From the NCBI RefSeq assembly GCF_024679095.1, contig NC_066552.1, positions 12,312,527 through 12,376,526 on the forward strand: a DNA stretch of 64,000 nucleotides. Direction: 5' to 3'. The first letter of the stretch is position 1; every line of letters begins with the position of its first letter. This DNA comes from Eriocheir sinensis. Lineage: Eukaryota; Arthropoda; Malacostraca; Decapoda; Varunidae. The notes beneath the pieces are model-generated. The model saw only the letters and a list, made by a program, of their open reading frames with translations, did no database searches and had not been told where the DNA came from. Shown in pieces: positions 1 to 11,572 of this stretch. The position numbers and the translations under genes are program-made.

Positions 1-84
1 GTTCAACTTATACGAGGAGGCGGTGAAACTGAAGGCAGAGCAGAAAAATAAGAAGCCTGAGGAGTTCTTAAAGCTGGACAAATG
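1..84 (+). CDS. HhH glycosylase-like protein, first visible exon (5' partial)
   Basis: This is the first visible coding exon of a six-exon gene that continues to 20348. Read from base 2 it gives a Lys/Glu-rich peptide containing EEFLKLDKW. The last codon (Trp) is split after TG, and the exon stops at a clean donor (GTAAGT at 85). The next exon begins with the missing G and continues YQKELP, so the join keeps the frame. The start codon and any signal lie outside the window. The visible protein totals about 341 residues. I do not know a gene symbol. The family is recognised from the core in the later exons: conserved in animals as far as I recall, uncharacterised, with a helix-hairpin-helix fold. 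Confidence 0.75.
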
Positions 85-1267
85 GTAAGTGGAGGCGAGG
101 AAGAAGTAAGCATGTCATTGAACCTTACTTTGTGCTGGCTGGGCCCTCCAGTCGCGAGAACAGCACAAACGTCATTTTTTTGTGTGTTTTCTGGCTCCTG
201 CAGGCCACGGGTGACGTGTATAGTGTATACTGTGACGAGTGACGTATTATTGGTGACTTAGCAAGCCACACGCCCACCCCGCCGCCCACGGGCCGCCCGC
301 AGCCCTCCAAGATTTGGCAACGCCGCACCCCACACCCCATCCAACATGTACATCAGTTTTGTTGAGGTGCCGCAGTGTTTACTGTAGTTTAAAGTTGCTG
401 TGTGGGGCCACGTGCTTGCCTGCACGTGGCAGGGGCGCGGGCGTGAAGGGGGTAGGCTGGGGGGGGGTGGGCGGCCGAGAAGTGATGGTGATGGGGGGGA
501 GTGGGGGGGCTCAGCACGCGGCACGCGGCTTCCACTCTGCCGCCGCCTCCGCCGTATTGTTGCTGGAGACGGCGGGCACATCACCTGGAGTCTTGGTTGT
601 ACGCCTCCACCTGTTCAACAGTACCGGGGACTCCTCTCCCCACGCCTGCACACTTATTGTCTTACAGGCCTTTACATATTTTTACTTAAGTGGCCTTGCT
701 CTCTCTCTCACCCTCCCCCCCCCCACACACACATTTATTACATACACAGAATGGAAAAGTTACTACTACGGCCGTCCATGCTAGGGACTTAACCTTTATG
801 TCATTTTGGTTAACAGTACAACATACACATCAGACCTTCCTTCTCAACTGGATTAAATAACTTTTTCAAAGACGTTACTTGGCCACTACAACGGGAGGTT
901 TCAGCCTTCACGATTAAGGCGGCCTCCCAGGCGGGGAAAGGGAACGGAAACCTTTGGAAATTTCCAGGCCACTATACATTTTCTGCTGTTCTATGACCGG
1001 TTACTATCATACGCCCTGTGTATAAAGCAGCAGCTTGTCAACTAGATATTCGTTATTTAATTTTGTATATACATTTTCAACTGCAATCATTAAGTAATCT
1101 GAAAGTTACTCGAGTTCATAGTCTTGCCAGTCTGATATAATTATGTTGATAGATTTTTTCAATTTGGAGAATCCTTCAAGGAGGATTATGACCTTTATAT
1201 AATATATAATTTTTAGGAAAGCAGCATGTTGCTGGTATTTTTGGAAAATTTTATTTGCTCTAGGCCT
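85..1267. other. Intron 1 start, GC-rich stretch
   Basis: This is the 5' part of the first visible intron. Positions 250-720 are GC-rich with G-runs and CpGs, giving several overlapping long open frames with Pro/Arg/Gly-biased translations. No domain or splice-bounded exon is recognisable, so I treat the frames as compositional artefacts. A short C-run/CA tract lies near 713-733. Confidence 0.5.
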
Positions 1268-1335
1268 TACATAAAAACACGGAGACTGCAAGAGGCCGAA
1301 TGGCCTACACAGGGCAGCTCCAGAAGTGGCCTACA
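1268..1335 (-). mobile_element. CR1-like LINE 3' tail fragment
   Basis: On the minus strand this reads GAGCTGCCCTGTGTAGGCCA followed by TCGGCCTCTTGCAGTCTCC. The same tail ends the CR1-like copy at 2338-2400 and recurs at 5398-5440 and 63520-63566. Part of the tail is duplicated head-to-tail at 1325-1350. Confidence 0.65.
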
Positions 1336-1440
1336 CAGGGCAGCCATTCTTTAACATTCAAACAATTGTTTCACAGTTAGCTGGGTGTATTTTCTGTGTG
1401 GGAAATTTGAAGTTGGTGGTAATTTACCATGAGTATAAGT

Positions 1441-1690
1441 GGGGAGGTGGTGGCTGAGTGGCTAGCGTGCTGGTGCCATTCGAGTCTAGCCCGCTGCCAC
1501 AGCTGGGATTTCTCAGTCACTGTCGAGTGGCATGAGACTACCCTCATGCTATCCTGAAGACTGTATCTACCAACTTGGGCTTTAGATTCCTTCTCTAAAG
1601 AGAGGCTCAGAGATGGGCTCTGGGGGTCAGCATGAGCCAAACAAGATAGTGCCCCTATAAACATTTGCCTGTGCCATAATGGGCTGGGGT
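1441..1690 (+). mobile_element. tRNA-derived SINE, family A
   Basis: The element starts with GGTGGTGGCTGAGTGGCTAG, a tRNA-like A box, followed by a decayed B box (ATTCGAGTC). The body shares TTTCTCAGTCACTG, CATGAGACTACCC, GCATGAGCCAAACAAGAT and GCCTGTGCCATAATGGGCTG with copies at 31588, 48540, 52964 and 53885. It abuts the CR1-like relic downstream. Confidence 0.75.
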
Positions 1691-1696
1691 ATAGTT

Positions 1697-2425
1697 TAGA
1701 CTCCTCAGTGATAGACAGATCAGAGTATGAAAGGGATTTGGGAGTGTTAGTGAACTCTGACCTAAAACTAAAGAAGGAATGTATTAGTGCGAGGAATAGG
1801 GCTAACAGGGTATTAGGCTTTATTAACAGGACGGTAACCAACAAAAGTGCAGAGGTCATCATCAAACTATTTAATGTTAGTTAGGCCACACTTAGATTAT
1901 GCTGCCCAGTTTTGGTGCCCACACTACAGAATGGACATCAACTTAATAGAATCAGTTCAAAGTAGGACGACCAAGATGATTCAGGGGCTGAGGAACCTCC
2001 CATGTCAAGATAGGCTGAAACATCTCAAATTACATTCACTAGAAAGACGAAGAGTGCGGGGAGATCTGCGAAGTATTCAAATGGGTCAAAGGGTTACAAC
2101 AAAGCCGATATAAGTAAAGTACTAAGAATTAGCCAGCAGGATAGGACACGCAGTAAAGGATTTAAATTAGAAAAGTATAGATTTAGGAGGGAAATGGGCA
2201 AGCATTGGTTTAGCAATAGGGTGGTGTGGGAATGGAATAGACTCAGCAATCACATAGTGAGTGCAGGGACAGTAGTTTGTTTTAAGAGTATACTGGATAG
2301 CTACATGGACAAGGATGACAGGTGGTGGTGGTGGGGAGCGGGGGGAATCTGGAGCTGCCCTGTGTAGGCCATTAGGACTCTTGCAGTCTCCATATATTCT
2401 TATAAATATCCTAACTGGCTTTACA
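1697..2425 (+). mobile_element. CR1-like LINE, 3' end of ORF2 (relic)
   Basis: The plus strand encodes the C-terminal part of a non-LTR reverse transcriptase: YERDLGVLVNSDLK, NRANRVLGFINRTV, then after a +1 frameshift near 1873 LVRPHLDYAAQFWCPHY and QSRTTKMIQGLRNL, and finally EKYRFRREMGKHWFSNRVV. This order and wording match CR1/L2-group elements. The copy ends in the shared tail (TGTGTAGGCCA ... CTTGCAGTCTCC) and a TTCTTATAAAT run. It is 5'-truncated and frameshifted, hence inactive. Confidence 0.8.
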
Positions 2426-3678
2426 AAAAATAAATGCATATTTTGCTACATACATACAGTCTTCAGTACAGTACATGAATTTAATTTACAGTAATTACAA
2501 TATAGTGGTTAATTTCTTGAATAATAATGTATGGTAATCTGTAATACAGTTTCATAAGGATGTTAAATTATGAATTTATTATAATACTATCAGTAAACTA
2601 TAAATCTTATGGGCAGTGGGCCATGAGTATTTGGGAGTGCCAGAAGTGGGCCATGGTGGTCTCAAAAAGGTTGAAGACCACTGACCTAACCTAACCTGAC
2701 CCCCCCCCCCCCCACACACACACACACCTGCCAAAATACAATGTGCTAGACTGCTCACAAGCTTTATATCAATATTTTGAGGTTTCTTTAGTTTTCAAAA
2801 AGTTATTAGTTACTGCACTGCATTCAGGGAAATAGAATACAGCAATGGCTACCCTTATATCTAAATCAGCTAATGGGTGAGAAGATGCCTTTTACCAGGG
2901 ACCTCATTACTAGATTCATTCATCACATATGTACCCTTGCTAAAGTTACAATGGTGCATTTTGATAGTTTCATCAACCTGGGTTTTTGCTAATCATTACA
3001 TTTATACTAGGTTGGCTACTTGTCCTGCGTACTGTATAATTTGTATCCTCTACACATAATTTTTGTGTCCTTTAATTCGTGTATCGAAGTCGCCATCAGT
3101 TTCACTAATGCAGACTCACTTTTTCATAGAATTTATGAAAAACAACTCAAGTAAACAAAGACTTCTTCACTGAAAGTATATTTAAAACTGATATTAATGT
3201 TCATTTTATGAGAACAGTTTATTGACCCTATTATAAGGCAGTGAGAAATTGTTTGATTGAATAGAGCTCTGGGTATGTTTTTCTAGCTTTAAATATGCTT
3301 TTTTTTTTTTTTTTTTTTTTCCAAGCCAGTATGGATATTTTTAAGTTATAATAGATATATATTCCTGGTCTTTTATTTTTTTCCCCAAATGTGGAGGGCT
3401 ACAAATTCTTAAGACTAGGAGGAATTGTGTAATGTTAGATAATTTTATGGAGTAGTGATAGGAAACAATATGTAGACTCCACCCTCAATTTCCCAGACTA
3501 CTAGCCGGGTGGGGGAGGCAACTGTCCGGGAACAACAAAAGTCTTGGAATTGGAAATTGTTACATCCTAGGGGCCATGTCCCATCCCCTGATGTTTACCA
3601 TACCCTGTCTGGCAGTTGCCATTATTCATTACCTGTTCCAGACTAGGTACCACAATTGTTCAGCACATTTGAGCAGTA
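2426..3678. other. Intron 1, no gene seen
   Basis: AT-rich sequence with a C-run and CA tract at about 2701-2727, preceded by three CCTAA-type units, and a T-run at 3299-3320. I see no exon or recognisable element. Confidence 0.5.
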
Positions 3679-4983
3679 CACTCAACCCTCGATTTAACGG
3701 ATTTCAGATTTAACGGACCACAAAATTTCAACAGACACTGGCTTTAGAAACGTCAGAACCCTAAACAGAAGGCCATCGGGTTGTGTTGTGATGCCGCGCC
3801 GCACAAATTACACCCACACACACTGCCTCATGGACTCTAGCTCCGCCCACTTTTCGGCCATCTGACAGTACCCATCGTATAGTGTGTTTCCACCTTTATG
3901 GGGAAAATTGAAAACCGTCGCCATCTTGTGCTTGGCCACCCATCTGGGCGGCCAAGCGCACGCGAGCAGACAGCCCCGGTCGTGCGTTGGGCCTGGCCCC
4001 GAACAGCTGACGGGCGGCTGATGGCGATGATGAGCGTTGGCAGTGAGGCCCCCACATCAGCGGGACCCGAAAGGCATCCCCATTGGGGCCCACGCATGTG
4101 TGGCTGTTTATCATGGGTTTGGGCTTCTCAATTTGCCAATTCCCATCCTCCTCATGTTGCACGGGACCCCTGTCCTTTCTTCCATCTCTTCTTTTTGAAA
4201 AAGAAGAGATGGAAGAAAAGAAAGAAGTCCCACACAACATGTGGAAAACAAGAATTAGCAAATTGAGGAGCCTGGGCCCACAATAAACACAGCCACACAC
4301 ACACACACGGGCCCTAACAAAAGCACCGCCCGGGCGGCGCTGATGCGGGGAGCACGCCGCTGACACCCATCATTACCACCACCATCATCAGCCGCCAGTC
4401 AGCTAGAGCGGCTAATCACACTGACGTGATTTCTTGATGTATAAATAAAAACCCACACTGGCAGATGATAGTTATATTTTTAACCAAACAGTTTTGGTGG
4501 ACACTGCCACCATCTTCAGTGGTGTAAAGGAAAAGTAGAAGCAGTTATAATGTTTTACAATTCTCCTTATATACACAATGGACCGAGTAGCCTACCTAAG
4601 TATGGGAGGGGCTGGACAGAGAGGGAAGGGTGCGTCCGTCAGGTCTGGGGGAGGGAAGTGAGGTCACGGCCCTGCCCCAACGCTGCGGCTGACACATGGG
4701 GGGATGGGAGAGTAGAAGTAGGATTAGGGATTAGCAAAATATAATCTAATTGACAAACAGGAAAAAGAAAAATTAAAAACGGGATAAGCCCGGAGCGTGG
4801 ACGGGGCCGCTCGCACACATGTGCCTGGCCACCCGGATCATAATTTTTTTTTTTTTTCCAAGCTAGAAGGGAGACTGGGTAGATTTGTCCGGTGTGACAC
4901 CAGCTTTAGAAACGTCAAAACCGTATTTTCAAGCAACAGACCACCCTTCCCCCATTTTGATTCGTTAAATCGAGGGCCAAGTG
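3679..4983. mobile_element. pogo/Tigger-like fold-back element
   Basis: The left end reads CACTCAACCCTCGATTTAAC and the right end, on the other strand, CACTTGGCCCTCGATTTAAC. Both are flanked by TA (3677-3678 and 4984-4985), as expected for a TA-targeting Tc1/mariner/pogo element. No transposase is seen. Inside lies a large inverted repeat centred near 4197, with further imperfect complementarity outward, so the whole element looks like a fold-back. A related terminal sequence (CGATATAACGGA) occurs at 43369-43420. Confidence 0.65.
4086..4314. repeat. Large hairpin (inverted repeat) inside the fold-back element
   Basis: The two arms run from GGGCCC at 4086 to GGGCCC at 4309-4314. They are imperfectly complementary over about 110 bases. 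The centre is perfect: 4176-4196 pairs with 4198-4218 (21 bp) around a single G. A transcript would form a long hairpin. Confidence 0.75.
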
Positions 4984-5397
4984 TATATTTAAGAAAGGTC
5001 ATTTGATAGTTTGAAGACATTTCATGTCAACAAATAATACACCCTAGCAACTGTTACTATTGATTTCAGGTGTATAAATATGTTATATTACTGCAAATTG
5101 TTTGCTAAAGAATGATTTAGTGTTAAGTGCTTTCTGGACAAGATTTCTAGATAGAAAGATCATAACTCCTTTTCCATTTGACTGTTAATTGCTTCCAAGG
5201 CAAGGCTTCTAGAAAGAATGACCATAACTCCTTTTCCATTTGATTGAAGGAAGATGACTTAATGAATTTCATCAAAGTTATTTTGGGTTGATGGCCAGAA
5301 TGGAAATATATCTTCAGCATAATCACATCTGAAAAGTGGAATATTTTTTGTTAGTTTTTAATCCATAGATGTCTAACAGTTTTACATAATGACACAA

Positions 5398-5440
5398 ATA
5401 GACTGCAAGAGGCCAAATGGCTTACACGGCAGCTCCTGAA
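5398..5440 (-). mobile_element. CR1-like 3' tail fragment
   Basis: Minus-strand reading GGAGCTGCCGTGTAAGCCAT followed by TTGGCCTCTTGCAGTCT matches the tails at 1268 and 2338. Only the tail is present. Confidence 0.6.
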
Positions 5441-5639
5441 GATAGATTACTCAACAAATTCCCTTCCCCTCTCTTAATAGTAAATATATCTAACCTTCCA
5501 ATTGTATATGCCTCTACTACATATATACTCATTTTTTCCATTCATCCCTGTTTGTGAACTACTGTAGTTCTTGTCCTCTTAATTTCTGAACTTGAATTTA
5601 TCCAACTTATACCTGTTACTGTGTTATCACATCAGATTT

Positions 5640-5930
5640 CAATATGCGATGCGCCTCAGTGGTCTAGTGGTCAGTGTCTGGCAACTACGTGGGCCCAGGT
5701 TCAAATCCTGGCCCAGGCAGTTGCCGTGCTGCTCACCCAGCTATTCATCCTCCCTTTTGGACCGGTTGATAAATGGGTACCTGGGGAAGGTAAACTGTGG
5801 CAATCTCAGATTTCACATTGGCGTCTGTCCCAGGGTAACTGGTTCTCAACCCATCACAGGCTCAAAGGGCCAACGGATCAGAGAGCACTGCAGCCACACA
5901 GCTATAGCGTATGCACCCATTTTCACCTTA
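5640..5930 (+). mobile_element. tRNA-derived SINE, family B
   Basis: The head has an A box (AGTGGTCTAGTGGTCAG) and a B box (GGTTCAAATCC). The body carries GATAAATGGGTACCTG, and the end CCACACAGCTATAGCGTATG. The copy at 56596-56905 shares head, body and end. It is not a functional tRNA gene because the acceptor and anticodon arms do not close. Confidence 0.75.
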
Positions 5931-5940
5931 CTTTATTGTC

Positions 5941-5945
<5 letters not shown>

Positions 5946-5984
<39 letters not shown>

Positions 5985-6298
5985 GTGCTGCCTGTAGCAC
6001 CAGTAGGCTATCTTGAGGGGCCTCTTTGATGACCCAGCCTGTTAGTGGCTCAGACTAGTTTTATTTGTAGTGGCTTCTGTGATATATGATTTTGCTTGGT
6101 CCATGCTGACCCCAGTGCTCCTCTTGACCAAAATCACTGAAGTTAGGGTTGATTGAAGATCTGGGCAGCATATGGGTAATCCACCACTCAGCGATGGTTT
6201 GAAAAATCTGTGTGTTTCAGTGGGACTTGAATCTAGTCCATGCTAGGTTCTCCGGCTCACCACACCTGCATGCTGACTACTCAGCCTCCCATATATGT
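5946..6298 (-). mobile_element. tRNA-derived SINE, family A (diverged)
   Basis: A 36-base T-run at 5946-5981 is the poly(A) tail of a minus-strand insertion. It is followed by GCCTGTAGCACCAGTAGGCT and ends in the diverged tRNA-like head near 6290 (CTACTCAGCCTCCCA, the complement of the A box). It lies next to the oppositely oriented family B copy. Confidence 0.7.
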
Positions 6299-7123
6299 AT
6301 TCCTAGAAAGTCCTTTATTAACCCCTTCAGTCTTAAGAATACATTTTGCGTCATTCACAAAATGTCCGGAAACACTAAATATGCATAAAGTGTCATTGGC
6401 CTCGGTGTAACAATAAATATTCTGAAATATCAGGAAATAGTACTATGTGTGATTCTTGGGCAAGTTGGTAGCCTAATGAGATGATCTAAATTTTAAGATT
6501 GTGTCTAGCAATGCTCAATGACAGTTATTTCCACAGCTCATCTGTTAGATTTGCTAGTTATCTTCAACCTTGTTTGCTCCATGCCACTGGAATTAATGAA
6601 CAAAATATCTCCCCTGGTGTGAGGGGGTTATAGGGAAAAAATTATGCAAGGTACAGCAGGCATGCCTAGTATGCTTCTTCACACTATGCGAAATGCTTAC
6701 TACGCAAGGACCTGAAAGTACTATAACCCACAAACTCTTAAGTGGGCGAGTTGAACCCATAGTCGCGAGGTGAAGGCAAGGAAGGAAGGAACTATCTAAT
6801 TCCGTACCCATGCTAATGAACACTCCAGTCAGTCAAACAAAACAAGACACAAAAACAGAAATAAGTGTGTTGGTCATGGGGGCAGTGCTTGTAAACAAAG
6901 GGTATGTCGTAGTTATATGAGTGGTTAGGGTCACCTCTGCTGCATCTTATCTTTTGTAAATATTTCTTTCATTTATAATTGCTATTTCCAGTAAACGGTC
7001 ACCTGTAATGGCTGCTGCAGGAACATTGTGAGGCAGCTGTTCTTTTGGGATGCCATTTTAGTTGTGATCAGCTGATCGAGTGACTGCTTTGGCTCTCCCC
7101 TCCCCCACCTGCGAGTGGTTATG
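6299..7123. other. Intron 1, no gene seen
   Basis: Unique-looking AT-rich sequence. No splice-bounded exon or known repeat is recognised. Confidence 0.45.
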
Positions 7124-7283
7124 GGGGCTAACGGATAAACCAAATTCAGCTGAGACTTGTAAACAGTGGAGATATCTGGATAAACTCACTCCACCCTTGC
7201 TCAGGGGCTAACAGGCAAACCAAATGCAGTTGAGACTTGCAAACAGTGGAGATATCTGCGTAGACTTGCTCCACCTGTGCTCG
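7124..7283. repeat. 80-bp direct tandem duplication
   Basis: Two copies with an 80-base period start at 7124 and 7204, each beginning GGGGCTAAC and containing AAACAGTGGAGATATCTG. They differ at roughly one base in eight. Confidence 0.8.
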
Positions 7284-7644
7284 GCTCAGATGCTAGCCGA
7301 CTGGCATCTTTTAGATTTAGCAGTATGTTTGTAGGCTTATAAACTAGTAGAGCAGCATCTAGCAACTGCAACATGAGTAGTATTTAGAGCTTGAGTTCCT
7401 AGGACATTTGAGGTGGAAGTTCAGGTTAGTTGGTTCAGCCCACCCACCCTTCCTCCTTCTGCCATACCCCAGCCTGACTGGGGTGGGACCAGTATGTGAG
7501 GACTGAAGATGGCAGCAAGGGGGTGGGGGTGGGGGTGGGGGAAGAGCTGTGTAAACACAAAGCAGCTCTACTTGTTGTGGGGTATTTGAACTGTCAGCTC
7601 ATTACGTAACCCATACAGTGTTTAGTACATGGAGGTATTAAGGG

Positions 7645-8208
7645 TGGAGAGTCCCACAGCGCCGAGCGCGCTGTACTGGTGAGTGAAGCCAGTTTTCGTG
7701 GTCTCAGCTGTCTAATCGGCCGCCATATTGTTCAAGCCGTGAGGTACGAATACGAGGGTGGAGCGTGCCTAACATGAGGGCGCTTGCCCTTAGCGTACCG
7801 CATCCGTGGAGCGACTGCTGCTTGTGCTACACTGGACAAAATTACTCCCATTCTTATACCTGACACAGTCTGTGAATCAGCTTTGTAATTTATTACTGTA
7901 AATATACTGTAACAGGTAAGAAAATACTGTACATGATATCCAAGAAGCGCGGTAATGTATTCATGATCACCAAGAAATGCGGTGAGGACAATTCATCACC
8001 AAGATGTGCTGTCTCCTTTACAAATACAAATTAGAAATTTGTAAGCGGCAAGCATGTACTGCCAGTCTGCCACACAAACCATCATGAAATGTCACACATG
8101 GTCTGGCTGGCCACTCATGGATGTACATCAATGTGGCCACTCCTCTCTGGCTTGAACAATATGGCCGACTGACAGTTTAGTGGCCTCAAACCGCAAGACT
8201 CCATGCCC
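7645..8208. mobile_element. Non-autonomous TIR element (MITE-like)
   Basis: The left end carries GGAGAGTCCCACAG ... GGCCGCCATATTGTTCAAGCC at about 7645-7739. The right end carries the inverted counterpart GGCTTGAACAATATGGCCGA followed by GCAAGACTCC at about 8150-8205. The inner 20 bases are nearly identical and the outer part is imperfect. No coding capacity is seen. The family is unassigned. Confidence 0.5.
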
Positions 8209-8454
8209 CCCCCTGGTTTAGTACGTATATATACGTACCTCCTAGGGAAGTGTTTAGTACATATGTATACGCATGGTCTTTTGAGGGCTTATTCGCCCTA
8301 TATTTTTGTTTGAGTATGTAACGTTGTTCATTGACAGTAAAGACAAGTCTTCGTATTTTTTAATAGATGTTAAAGGGCCTTTCTGGAGTCTGCATTCCAA
8401 CAAAAATCATTATACAAGAAGGTGAGTTACTTTCTTCTAGGTAATTCATCATCA

Positions 8455-8790
8455 TCATCATCATTTCATCGACGCCTGCTCCTAGGAGCTCCCACCAGGG
8501 GATGGCCACGGCAGAAGAGCTTCCAACTTTCTCTATCCAGACACTCCCTCCTTGCCTGCTCAAAGTTTCTCAAAGATCTTTCCCCCCTCTCCCTAACGTA
8601 CTCTTGCACCCTATCCCTCCATTTCACTGGAGGTCGTCCTCTAGCATTCCCTCCCTCTATCTCACTCGCATACACCCTTCTGGTTATCTTACTCTCCTCC
8701 ATTCGCTCCATGTGGATAAACCACTTTAAAGTCTGTCGCTTCACTTCTTCCACCACTCCACTAGCTTCTAACATCGCTTTCAATCCATTT
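8455..8790 (-). mobile_element. RTE-like LINE, C-terminal ORF2 fragment
   Basis: Minus-strand translation gives GVVEEVKRQTLKWFIHMERM, then GRPPVKWRDRVQEYVRERGE and ARRECLDRESWKLFCRGHPL. This is the C-terminal end of the same LINE family as the copy at 12795-14670. The reading frame is open over 105 codons, but only the tail of the element is present. Confidence 0.75.
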
Positions 8791-9301
8791 TGCGTATTTT
8801 AAAGTTTAAATTTGTGTAAAATGAAAAGTAGCTGATATGGATAATGTGTTCCAATTTCAGGTCTTGTGTTATAAAGACACTAATAGAAATGTGTTAAATA
8901 GAGGCTCTGCTGGATTTGATACATGCAACTTATGGGTTGTGCTATTTGATATTCACTTGTATAGTTTTTCATTATTAACGTTTGATTTGGTCGCTAGCTG
9001 CATCATTCGAAATCTGCATGTGATAAATAATTTTTGTTGAGTATTTTGATGTATATGGTACCAATGAGAATTAGTCAGGGCTGTATCTAATGGGGTTTAT
9101 GGGTATAACCCCACAATAATATCACTTACAATAAGATGGATTTAAGTACAGTTTATGAGTAACCTTAACCCTGCTCTGATTTTTAACCCTTGCAGTCAGT
9201 TGAGCAGTGAGACATGGTCAGAAATGGTGTGTGTAATTATAGACTCAACTATACAGGATTTTATAACAGTGATCATTTTGTTAAATGACTTGTTTTTACA
9301 G
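8791..9301. other. End of intron 1
   Basis: AT-rich intron sequence leading to the exon 2 acceptor. No other feature seen. Confidence 0.5.
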
Positions 9302-9398
9302 GTACCAGAAGGAGCTGCCCATGAGGATAAAGGCTCGGGGGAAGGAAGCTCACCTCACTCATGAAGAGTTATGTCTCTGTATGAAGTGGAAACTCTCG
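9302..9398 (+). CDS. HhH glycosylase-like protein, exon 2
   Basis: The exon lies between TTTTTACAG and GTAAGG. It enters in phase 2 and leaves in phase 0, encoding about residues 28-60 of the visible peptide, with motifs YQKELPMRIKARGKE and LTHEELCLCMKWKL. The segment is basic and probably helical. The 'THEEL...MKWKL.RGKF' run continues without a break into exon 3, which is typical of the N-terminal helices of this family as I recall it. The preceding intron is about 9.2 kb and filled with SINE, CR1-like, fold-back and LINE sequence. I saw no further coding exon in it. Confidence 0.85.
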
Positions 9399-9982
9399 GT
9401 AAGGACAAATTGTCTTGGAATATGTGCTGTTGTTATTGTATGTATTTTATTATAGTTTGTGGCACACAATTTTGTGTGAGTAGCAGTTATACTAGGAGTG
9501 ATTGTGAAATGTAACCATTTGATTTGATTTTATGAACTTTTATAATGCAACCCTCAAGGCTAGAATGCTTTCAATTGACAAGTAAATTTAAGCCCTTAGG
9601 GAATCAGTAGTAGTAAAAGTGACAGTATCCCCTCAGAGAAGCAGTACTAAAACCTGTCTGCAAAATGTATGTGAATGCTCCCTGCCTGGGAGAAAGTTCT
9701 TTTCCTCCTCTCCTGTAAAATAAACAAGAATATCAACTAGACTGTATAAATCTACATTGATGTGAAGGAAATATATAATAGCAGCAAACACCCCAAAAAA
9801 CCTGATATGTATTACAGGCTGTTTTCATATAAAGATTTTGAGAATTTATTTGTTGCTGCCACTCCTGCTGCTCACTGATTGGTTCCTGCGTTATGACGTC
9901 ACGCCAGTGGGCAGGGCCAACTTACATTTGTATCCACCATTATTTTTTTGCCTTTCTCAAGAATATATTTTCATATTGCATA

Positions 9983-11191
9983 TACTGTATTTGCCGCCAT
10001 ATAAGACACTTTTTTCATAAAAGAAGATTAAAAACCCCGCGTCTTGTACCCCGATGGTTAGGTCTTGGTAGGCCTAGGGGTTATTGTTACTGGTACGAAA
10101 TCCACACCCAAAACATCTCCGTTTGACACAATAGTTTGCAGGTGTCCCCAGAACGAAATATACCATATTTTGCAGCATCGAACGTGCACTTTTTTCACTC
10201 AGAAAATGCCAAAAAGTTACCCTTGCATGGTAATGCTGAAGGTATTAATTTTGTTTGATTTAAATAATGAATAGTGTGATGCAATAGAAAAGGAAAGTGT
10301 GAATAAGTAGAAGAGAGGAGGAGGACATGTGTAGCAATAAAACTACAGGTCACAAGAAGAAGATGCGCCACTCTTGGGAGCCAAAGCGCATCATGAACAC
10401 TAAACGCAAAACACAACACCGCCAGTCACCAGTGTGCCGGGTACCTTGGCGGTGATGGTTAAAGCAGCTATTACACAGGAACAATTTTGGCGGAGCAGGG
10501 TGCTGCCTGATTTGACTGCTCGGCGGACTTGGGCAGATTAGTCTGGAGCTATTTCTGCTGTGCAGGGGCCCTGTCAGCTGATGTTTGCTGTGATACATGT
10601 TCAAAAGAACGGATATCCCTGGATGACATGGGTTTATTGTAAAATTTTGTTGAAGCATGGTACCCATTCTATTATTTAGAGGCATATGAGAACAATAAAT
10701 TAAATATACACAGTACAAAAATATATTCTTGAGGAAGGCAAAAAATTAGATATTCCTGCAGCTTCACCAGGATAGAGCATGGTGTTAGGGCATCTCTGGG
10801 GGGCTGGGAGCATTGGACAGATGGAGGCCAGGAAGCAGCGTCCCCCGTGGTGGAGGAAAGCACATGTTCGGACACATCGGAAGATGAAAAATCATGTCCT
10901 TCCATCTCTGCGGCTAGTGACAAACTGACTGGAGATGCCAACACATGCTCTGGGATGCTGGGCGTGGGCTCATACCAAACTAAGCCCACGTGCACATTTC
11001 AAATGGTAGAAATACGCACATGCCTTCTGAGAGGACACCCAGATTTTTACCAAATTTTACGCACGTCCTTCCAAGAGGACACCCAGAGCGGAAGGGTTAA
11101 CCGTACATATATCTGAGCATTTTAAGAACTTTTTTTCTGAAATTATTGTCTTGAAGTTTGGGGTGTGCATTATACGCCGCAAAATACAGTA
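9983..11191. mobile_element. TIR element of unassigned family (intron 2)
   Basis: Ends TACTGTATTTGCCGCCATAT (left) and, inverted, TACTGTATTTTGCGGCGTAT (right) form a terminal inverted repeat of about 20 bp. Both ends abut TA dinucleotides. The interior has CTTATA/ATAAGAC-like subterminal motifs. There is also an open frame at 10847-11116 (89 codons, Ser/Thr/Asp-rich) that I cannot assign. The sequence at 54168-54235 has a related motif (CCGTATTTGACGGC with TTATAAGACG units). Confidence 0.55.
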
Positions 11192-11572
11192 TAAAGTCCA
11201 AATACATATTTTATTTTTTAGCAATTTAAAATTCAATGGGATAATACCATGTAATGTAATGTTTCACATAACCCTATCTGGGTGAGTCATACCCACCCCT
11301 GCACTGATTATTCCTCTCTCTCTCTCTCTTCGCTGCGTCATTAGCGCAATCTTCCCCGCTCTCCCTCTCGCTAGCCTTAGGTCCTCTTTTCTTCTATCTT
11401 TCTTCTTTTCTCTCCTCTATCTTCTTTCTTTTCTTCTTTCTTCCTCATCTCTCTGGCGGGTGTTACACCATACTCTAAACATTCCATTCAATTTTTATTT
11501 CCTTATAACTACTTATTTGAAAAAAATGTTTTGGCATTATTATTTTCTTAACCCTTTTGATGCTAAATACTT
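11192..11572. other. Intron 2, pyrimidine-rich stretch
   Basis: A CT-rich interval at about 11312-11455 (short CT microsatellite and TTCTT-type runs), otherwise AT-rich. No gene seen. Confidence 0.45.

Noticed and set aside
258..792. Long overlapping Pro/Arg/Gly-rich open frames on both strands
   Set aside because: They lie in the intron between exon 1 and exon 2, arise from GC-rich low-complexity DNA, overlap on both strands and have no domain or splice support.
3898..4366. 122- and 156-codon open frames
   Set aside because: They lie within the fold-back element on both strands and follow the inverted repeat. No known domain.
5640..5710. Possible tRNA gene
   Set aside because: A and B boxes are present, but the cloverleaf does not close and the sequence continues into a repeated SINE body.
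8422..8802. 126-codon plus-strand frame
   Set aside because: Shadow of the minus-strand RTE-like LINE frame at 8466-8783.
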